From Garcia nutans (lineage: Eukaryota > Streptophyta > Magnoliopsida > Malpighiales > Euphorbiaceae), in contig CANTUV010000022.1 of NCBI GenBank assembly GCA_947685225.1, positions 10,396,501-10,460,500 of the forward strand: a stretch of DNA of 64,000 nt. Reading direction: 5' to 3'. Each line of letters begins with the position of its first letter. Within the stretch, counting starts at the first letter, position 1. The notes under the pieces were generated by a model, which made no database searches, was not told the DNA's origin, and worked only from the letters and a program-made list of their open reading frames with translations. Below, piece after piece: positions 57,231-64,000 of the stretch. The position numbers were made by a program, and so were the translations under genes.

Positions 57231-58427
57231 ATGGCATCTCAGTCACGTCAGTCCATAGAAGGTAGTGCTGAGAGTGTAGCTCCTGAAAAGGTTAGAGATG
57301 GAGCTAGGGTTGAGAGAGCTAGAGAGGCACATGCTCCTATGCGAGAGAGATCAGCTAGTAATGAGGTTTCGCCAGTTTGGCTAAGACATGTGGTAGAATT
57401 ATTGAGGCAAGCCCCAGAGCAGCCGCTACCACCACCACAGCCGCAAGTGCCAGTGAGGCATTATGATAAATTGAGAAAATTCGAAGCTAAGGATTTCTTT
57501 GGCACTACAGATCCTGCTGTAGCTGAGCAGTGGTTGGATAGAGTTCAGAGGGTATTTATCCAGTTGCAAGCCACTCCTGAAGAGAAGTTTGATTATGCTA
57601 GATCTCTTCTGCAAAGAGATGCTTATGATTGGTGGAAGACAGTTCCACATGCCATGGATGATCCACCGACTTTGTCTTATGGTGATTTTCTGCAGGAGTT
57701 TGAGCAGAAATATACTCCGAGGGAGTATAAGGATGCTAAGAAAATGGAATTTCTGAATCTGAGATAAGAGAACCGGACAGTGACAGAGTATGAGATTGAG
57801 TATATCCGGTTGAGTCACTATGCCGGTGGGATTATTTCAGATGATATAGATCGGTGTAGGAGATTTGAGGAGGGATTGAGGCCCTCTATTATGTGTATTG
57901 TTGCTGGTTCTCAGTACCAAGATTTTTCTCAGTTGGTTGCAGCAGCTAGAAGTGTTGAGAGAGCACAAGGTATTGCAACAGCTGCTACTGAAGAGGAGAC
58001 CAGAGTTAAGAGACCTCAGTTTGAGGCAGGGTCTTCATCTATGAAGAGAGGCCGAGGAAGTTTTGTTCCGAGAGTCAGTAGGAGCCAGAGGCAGTCAGGC
58101 AGGTCAGTTCAGTATCAGAGGCAGAGATCGAGACCTACAGTTTCTGTAGCTAGTGCTCCGATTCCAGTGGTTCAGAGATCTACTCCACTTACATGTGTCC
58201 ATTATGGTAGGATACATGGGAGTGTTTGTTGGAAGATTGGTGGATCAGCTGTGTGTTTCAGATGTGGATCGCCTGACCATTTCATCAGAGATTGTCCTGA
58301 GATACAAGAGTATAGGCAGGCAGATTCTGCAATTTCTCGACCTAGTGTGAGAGGAGGTCAAAGTAGTAGAGGTATTAGTAGAGGTGGTCAACCTGGGATC
58401 AGTCAGAGAGGAGGCTCTACATCCTGA
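57231..58427 (+). pseudogene. Chromovirus gag
   Basis: Starts MASQSRQSIEG at 57231. The Gag domain has FEAKDFFGTTDPAVAEQWLD, LLQRDAYDWWKTV and FLQEFEQKYTPREYKDAKK. A single TAA at 57765-57767 breaks it; the frame then continues at once with ENRTVTEYEIEYIRLSHYA and LRPSIMCIVAG. A basic Ser/Arg/Gln-rich region and a zinc knuckle CFRCGSPDHFIRDCP (about 58256-58300) follow, and a TGA ends the frame at 58425. Both stops are one transition away from Gln or Arg codons. Confidence 0.92.
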
Positions 58428-61400
58428 GGCAGTAGGCCAGATGAGGCTGGGTCTTCTCAGCTAGTGTATGTGATGCAGAGGCAGCCGGATGCTTCAGTAA
58501 TTATTGCGGGTACATTCTCTTTATTTGGCATTTCAGTTCTTGCTTTGATTGATCCAGGATCTACTCATTCATACATAAGTGCATCTATCTTGCCTGTGTC
58601 TGAATTGCATTCAGAGTCCTTAGGATTTGATGTCTTGGTGACAAATCCTTTAGGACATAGTGTTGTGGTGAGTAAGGTGCATCGTGATAGTTCAGTTGTA
58701 GTGCAAGGTGAGGAGTTTTTGGGTGATTTGATTGAAATGCCTTTTAAGGAATATGAACTGATTCTAGGCATGGATTGGTTGTCTAAGCATGGAGCTGTGA
58801 TAGACTGTCAAAAGACGTGTGTTACCCTGAGAACCAGTGATGGTAGAAGTGTGATGGTATCTAGTGAGCAGAGACAACTTGCATCATTGTTTGTTTCAGC
58901 TGTTGCAGCTAGGAAGTTGATTAGAAAAGGGTGTGATGCTTATCTTGCTCATATTGTGGATACCAGAGTAGTGGGTTCTCAACTTGATAGTATACCACAG
59001 TTGCGAAATTCCTAGATGTTTTTCCTGAGGAGTTGCCAGGTTACCCCCTGAGAGAGAGGTTGAGTTTGGTATCTATTTGTTGCCTGGTACCACTCCCATC
59101 TCTATTACTCCATATCGAATGACACCTTCTGAGTTGAGAGAGTTGAAGGTGCAGTTGCAGGAGTTGTTGGATAAAGGGTTTGTTCGTCCTAGTATTTCTC
59201 CGTGGGGAGCTCCTGTTTTATTTGTAAAGAAGAAGGATGGTACTTTGAGGTTGTGCATCGATTATAGGCAGTTGAATAAGGTGACTATCAAGAATAAGTA
59301 TCCTTTGCCTCGGATAGATGATCTTTTTGATCAATTGAAGGGATTAGCAGTGTTTTCCAAGATTGATTTGAGATCAGGGTACCATCAATGGAGAGTCAGA
59401 GAGGAAGATGTTCCTAAGACAGCTTTCCGCACAAGGTATGGGCTTTATGAGTTTTTGGTAATGCCTTTTGGATTGACGAATGCACCTGCAACTTTTATGG
59501 ATTTGATGAATAGGGTGTTTAGACCCTATCTAGATTAGTTTGTGGTGGTCTTTATTGATGATATTTTGGTGTATTTGCGTAATAAGGAGGAGCATGACGA
59601 ACATTTGCGGATTGTGTTGCAGACCTTGAAAGAGAAGCAATTGTATGCTAAGCTGTCGAAATGTGAGTTTTGGCTTGATCAAGTGACTTTTCTAGGTCAT
59701 GTGGTGTTAGCAGATGGTATAAGAGTTTATCCGAGTAAAGTTGAGGCTATTTTGAATTGGAGTCCACCGAAGTCTGTAACTGAAGTTAGAAGTTTTCTGG
59801 GTTTGGCAGGCTATTATCGATGGTTTGTGAAGGGTTTTTCTTTGATAGCTACTCCACTCACCAGATTACTTTGGAAGGGAGTTAGATTTGTGTGGACAGA
59901 TCAGTGTCAAGCAAGCTTTGAGCAGTTGAAGGAGATGTTGACTCAAGTTCCTGTTCTTACCTTGCCTATGGAAGATAAACCATATGTGATTTACAGTGAT
60001 GCTTCACATAATGGTTTAGGATGTGTTTTGATGCAAGAGGGTAGAGTTATAACTTATGCTTCTCGGCAGTTGAAGCCGCATGAGTTGAATTACCCGACGC
60101 ATGATTTGGAGTTGGCAGCTATAGTTTTTGCTTTGAAGATTTGGCGACATTACTTGTATGAAGAGAAGTGTTTTATCTATACAGATCATAAGAGTTTGAA
60201 ATATTTGGGTGTTCAAAGAGAGCTAAATCTTCGACAGAGACGGTGGTTGGAGTTGATCAAAGACTACGACTGTTTGATTGATTATCATCCTGGTAAGGCG
60301 AATGTTGTTGTTGATGCCTTGAATCGGAAGTCTTTAGCAGGTTTGACTATTTATTCTCTCTCGTTGCTTGTTGAGTTGAGAGCATTGCATGCTAGTTTTG
60401 AATCATATGATGATGGAGCCTTGTTAGCTCAGTTGCATTTGAGACCGGTGTTATTGGATCAGATTAAAAAGGCTCAGTTGGCTGATGAGAAAATTCAAAA
60501 AGTTGTGTCAGATTGCCAAAATGGGGAGAGCCGAGATTTCTATATGAAAGAAGATGGTAGCCTTTGGTTCAAGGCTAGATTGTGTGTTCCTGATGATGCA
60601 AGATTGAGAAAGATTATTTTGGAGGAAGCACATCAGTCGATTTTTGCTATGCACCCTGGGAGTACTAAGATGTATCATGATTTGAAACAAAACTATTGGT
60701 GGTCGGGTATGAAGAGGGATATAGCGGAGTTTGTATCCAAGTGTCTCACTTATCAGAGGGTAAAAGCTGAGCATCAAGTTCCAACAAGGTTGCTCCAACC
60801 TTTATCAGTGCCTGAATGAAAATGGGAGCGAGTGACAATGAATTTTGTGTCTGGTTTGCCATTGACTCAGAGGAAGCATAATGCTATTTAGGTGATTATT
60901 GATCGGTTGACAAAGACATCTCATTTTCTTCCAGTTAGAATGGATTATTCTCTGGAGAAGTTGGATGAGCTGTATATCAGTGAGATAGTGAAGTTGCATG
61001 GAGTCCCAATTTCTTTGGTGTCTGATCGAGATCCCCGGTTCACTTCAAGATTTTGGAAAAGTTTACATGGTGCTTTGGGTTCTCGATTGCATTTTAGCAC
61101 TGCTTTTCATCCGCAGACAGATGGGCAGTCAGAGAGAGTGATACAGATTATAGAGGATATGTTGAGAAGCTATGTCATTGATTTCTCTGGAAGTTGGGAT
61201 AGATTTTTGCCAGTGATGGAATTTGCTTATAACAACAGTCATCAATATAGTATTAGAATGGCACCATTCGAGGCATTGTATGGTAGAAGATGTAGAACGC
61301 CTCTGTGTGGAATGAAGTTGGAGAAAGTAAATTGGTTGGTCTTGATTTGATTAAAGAAACGGAAGAAAAAGTGAAAATAATTCGGGATCGGTTGAAAGCA

Positions 61401-61880
61401 GCTTCAGATCGGCAGAAATCTTATTCAGATTTGAAAATGAGAGACATAGAGTTTGATGTTGGAGATAAAGTATTTTTGAAAGTGTCTCCTTAAAAAAAGA
61501 TTTTGAGATTTGGCCGAAAAGGGAAGCTAAGTCCTTGTTTTATTGGACCTTTTGAAGTATTAGAAAGAGTTGGACCAGTTGCTTATCGACTTGCTTTGCC
61601 GCCTGAGTTAGATAGAATTCACAATATCTTCCATGTTTCTGTACTGCGAAGGTATAGGTCAGACCCATCTCATGTTTTGTCAGTGGAATCCATTGAGGTG
61701 AGTCCGGATCTGACATTTGAAGAAGAACTAGTGGCTATTTTGGCACATGAAGTAAAAGAATTGAGAAATAAGAAAGTGCCACTTATGAAGGTTCTTTGGA
61801 AGAATCATGCAAAGGGAGAGGCAACTTGGGAGAATGAGCAAGCGATGCGAGATCAGTATCCTCAACTATTTCAGACTTGA
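58428..61880 (+). pseudogene. Chromovirus pol: protease, RT, RNase H, integrase, chromodomain
   Basis: Protease LALIDPGSTHSYIS (about 58530-58575) and ILGMDWLSKHGAVIDC. A frame change near 59000. RT 59077-59700 (GAPVLFVKKKDGTLRLCIDY, SKIDLRSGYHQ, a TAG at 59536, then VVFIDDILVYL as the catalytic box). RNase H 59980-60330 (YVIYSDASHNGLGC, ELAAIVFALKIWRHYL, YTDHKSLKYL). Integrase 60600-61340 (HPGSTKMYHDLKQNYWW, CLTYQRVK, ISLVSDRDPRFTSRFW, FHPQTDGQSERVIQ). Chromodomain region 61680-61880 (DLTFEEELVAILAHEVKELR, LMKVLWKN, EATWENEQAM), which in chromoviruses steers integration to marked chromatin. Further stops at 60817, 60888 and 61491 and one frame change near 61310 make it inactive. Confidence 0.93.
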
Positions 61881-61944
61881 GATCAGGTAATTTCGAGTAC
61901 GAAATTTATTTTAGAGGACGAAATTTATTTTAGAGGGGGAGAAT

Positions 61945-64000
61945 TGTAATATTCCAGAGTATACCCTAAAAGTTTTGGAATAATTATTGTTGAAATTAGA
62001 TTTAATGAAATAAAGTATATATTTATGTTTAAGTAGTAAGAAAGGAAAGATGAGTGTGTATATGTAGTATATATAGAGATATATACAACATTTACAAGTC
62101 AAAGAAATGGAAGGTCAAAAGAAGATTTAATTATTTTTAAAATAAATTAATTGAAATGGAAATTAGTAAGTGGAGGAAGATTTTTATGAATATTTTATTA
62201 TTTAATTTGCTTGGTTGAGATTTAAAGAGATGATTGAGTGGTTAAGAGAGAGTTGACTTGTGTTCTATTCATCTTCTTCTTCTTTTCTTTTCTTCTTGGC
62301 CGGCTAACTCCATAGCAAGAGAGGAAAGTAAGATTTTGTCTATCCAAACTCAAGATTTAAAGGTGTTTCAAGTGATCAAGTTGGAATTCTAAAGATTTTC
62401 ATCACTTTTGGTAAGTTTTCCACTTGATTCCCTTGTTTTCTTTTAAGTTTGTATTTTTAGTTTGGTGTTTGATTGTTGATAGTATGTGTATATTTGATTA
62501 TGGTGTATTTGATGGTGTGTGATCTTCTTGGTGTTGATTTTGGAGTTTGATTGAAGAGATAGAGTTAAGTTTGGTGTTGGAAGAGCAAGTGTTGTGTTTG
62601 AGTTGTGTGTATGTGATGTTGTTGTTGCCAGAATAAGAATTTTTGGCCTGACACTCCCATGAGCACGGCCATGTCTTTGGGCGTGTCTTTGGTTCTGTTT
62701 TCTAGATGGGTGACACGAGCAGTGATACGCTCATGTCACTGAGCGTGTCACAGCTTTTGTGTTGTAGTAGGATTGACACGACTAGTGACACGCCCATGTC
62801 ACTGAGCGTGTCATAGCTACTGGGTTGAGGGAGGATTGACACGGCCAGTGACAAGCCCATGTCACTGAGCGTGTCAAAGCTTCTGTGTTGTAGATTTAGG
62901 GCATGGTCATGGACACGCCCGTGTTGTTGAGCGTGTCATATGTAGAGTTTGCCCTAGTTGATTTTTAGCCTTATTATCTCATGTGTATCTTTAAGTGAGT
63001 GTGTATTATTCCTTTTGGATTAGGTTTTGAAGAGATTGAGTTGCCCTAATCCAAGTGTTGAAGAATTGTTGGAAGAGGAGTTTGGTGCTGTGTGAGTTGC
63101 TCTTGAGGTAAGTACAAACCCTACATTATTGCATGCAATTACATGACTTTGGGACTTAACACATTTGGTTGTAAATGTGTTAAGTAATTTAGTACATTGT
63201 TAATACATTTGATTAATTTTATGATTTGCATAATGTGAAAGATATGATGATCATTCAAAATGTATGTCCAATGCAATTGGTTATGTATACTTTAATGATG
63301 AGATGTGAAGCCATTGTTGTTGGATATAATGATGCAAATGAAATAATGAGGGCTTAGTTGCCTAGTTTGATTATGAGGAATTAAATGAGAAATGAATTAT
63401 GAAAGAGATTGATAATGAGATAAATGAATTAATTATGTGTCTAATATGTTATTCAATTTTCAGAGTTCTAGGTTTGGCGGCATACCTATGAATCGCTGGG
63501 CAGGTGAAAAGACTGGGTCGTAAGCCAAGCCCAGCTGATAAATGTGAAATATGATATTTTGGGGTGAAAAGACTGGGTCGTAAGCCTCAAAAAACTGTAA
63601 CAGTCTAGCCGGGTTGAGGACCAAGAGACTGGGGCCTTAGGGTCTAGCCGGGTTGAGGTCCAAGAGACTGGGTCTATTACACTATCCATGGATAGATATG
63701 TATATCGCCTATGGGCTTGATGAATGTGATTGCGGACCAAAGCAGTAACTCTGAACTTTGAATAGCATATTAAATTCTTTTGGGCTCATACTTGTCCTTG
63801 TTTTAATGTGATTCATAAATGGTGAAATAATTGAATAAGATAATGAAATGTAATGTTATGAAATACAGCTTTTTTGAATATTGTCTCTATTGCTTGAAAG
63901 TATGACATTGACATTGCATTAAAACATATTGTTATTGTTGTTTGTACCACTAAACCTATGGCTTAGCGCGATTGTGGTTCGTCGCGCAAGTGACAGGGTA
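61945..64000 (+). repeat. 3' LTR of the chromovirus, cut by the window edge
   Basis: Starts TGTAATATTCCAGAG after a purine tract TTTTAGAGGGGGAGAAT. It matches the 5' LTR throughout but carries an extra 60-bp duplication at 63503-63586 (AAAAGACTGGGTCGTAAGCC occurs twice; once in the 5' LTR). Confidence 0.95.
62648..62945 (+). repeat. GACACG...CGTGTC tandem inverted-repeat block, 3' LTR
   Basis: Counterpart of 55406-55694 with the same unit order. Confidence 0.85.

Larger units (their letters stand above)
54703..64000 (+). mobile_element. Chromodomain Ty3 retrotransposon (Tekay/Del-like), right end outside window
   Basis: 5' LTR 54703-57061, initiator-Met primer site 57069-57080, gag-pol 57231-61880, purine tract ending at 61944, 3' LTR from 61945 to the window edge. 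Order protease, RT, RNase H, integrase, C-terminal chromodomain defines a chromovirus. The first 160 bases of the LTRs differ at about six sites by eye, so this is the youngest element here. Frames are long and broken mainly by single transition-type stops and a few indels. The presumed target site on the left is CTATA (54698-54702). Confidence 0.95.

Noticed and set aside
63486..63740. Minus-strand 84-codon frame with repeated SWTSTRLD words
   Set aside because: It is the antisense of the tandem TCTAGCCGGGTTGAGG motif in the LTR.
1..64000. tRNA, rRNA or microRNA genes
   Set aside because: I looked for B-box-like GGTTCGA(A/T)TCC words and rRNA-like stretches and saw none that fold plausibly. 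Primer-binding sites resemble tRNA ends only. A tRNAscan run would be decisive.

Overview
This window looks like nuclear DNA from a dicot plant. It is AT-rich, carries spliced genes with plant-type introns, and is dominated by plant LTR retrotransposons, LINEs, a Mutator-like element, a Helitron relic and MITEs. The host proteins recall those of Malpighiales such as castor bean, cassava or poplar, but I cannot fix the species from sequence alone.

Layout. Positions 1-10100 are the gene-bearing part. On the minus strand lie a DUF719/FAM114A-type gene whose 3' end is cut by the window edge (1-1576), a leucine-rich-repeat extensin gene of the pollen PEX/LRX class (4615-7212, intact), and a three-exon gene for a CCG-binding protein 1 / MEE14 homologue (8723-10032, intact). 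On the plus strand are a broken pseudokinase gene (3447-4352) and a small LRR relic (8019-8340). I recall that Arabidopsis also has a PEX gene beside MEE14, so this looks like conserved microsynteny.

From about 10.6 kb to the end everything I can identify is mobile DNA. In order: a LINE 3' fragment (10632-11998); a Helitron helicase relic (12410-12586); a structurally complete Mutator-like element (12840-18562) with 290-bp terminal inverted repeats and a perfect 9-bp target duplication, carrying a decayed MuDR transposase and, on the other strand, a GRF zinc-finger/transmembrane protein gene; a LINE RNase H relic (19388-20245); and a Ty1/copia element (20488-39407, 5-bp target duplication). 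The copia element is split by a complete Athila-type Ty3 element (21017-33620, 5-bp target duplication) and by a second insertion near 35-36.4 kb. Then come a second copia element (41421-49118) whose 3' LTR holds a solo LTR (46420-48849), a row of small elements (Stowaway MITE, CACTA end, a foldback element bounded by TTAA), a LINE 5' endonuclease fragment (53628-54702), and a comparatively young chromodomain-bearing Ty3 element (54703 to beyond 64000) inserted into that LINE.

How the parts relate. The three host genes are unrelated in function: a membrane-traffic-type DUF719 protein, a cell-wall protein of pollen, and a central-cell transcription adaptor. The transposon proteins are almost all interrupted, so most of the elements are relics. 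The points I find most worth following are the small promoter-linked ORF with two AT-hooks inside the Athila element (30680-31055), the GRF-type transmembrane accessory gene of the Mutator element, the unusual GC-AG intron of the first gene, and the TTAA-bounded foldback.
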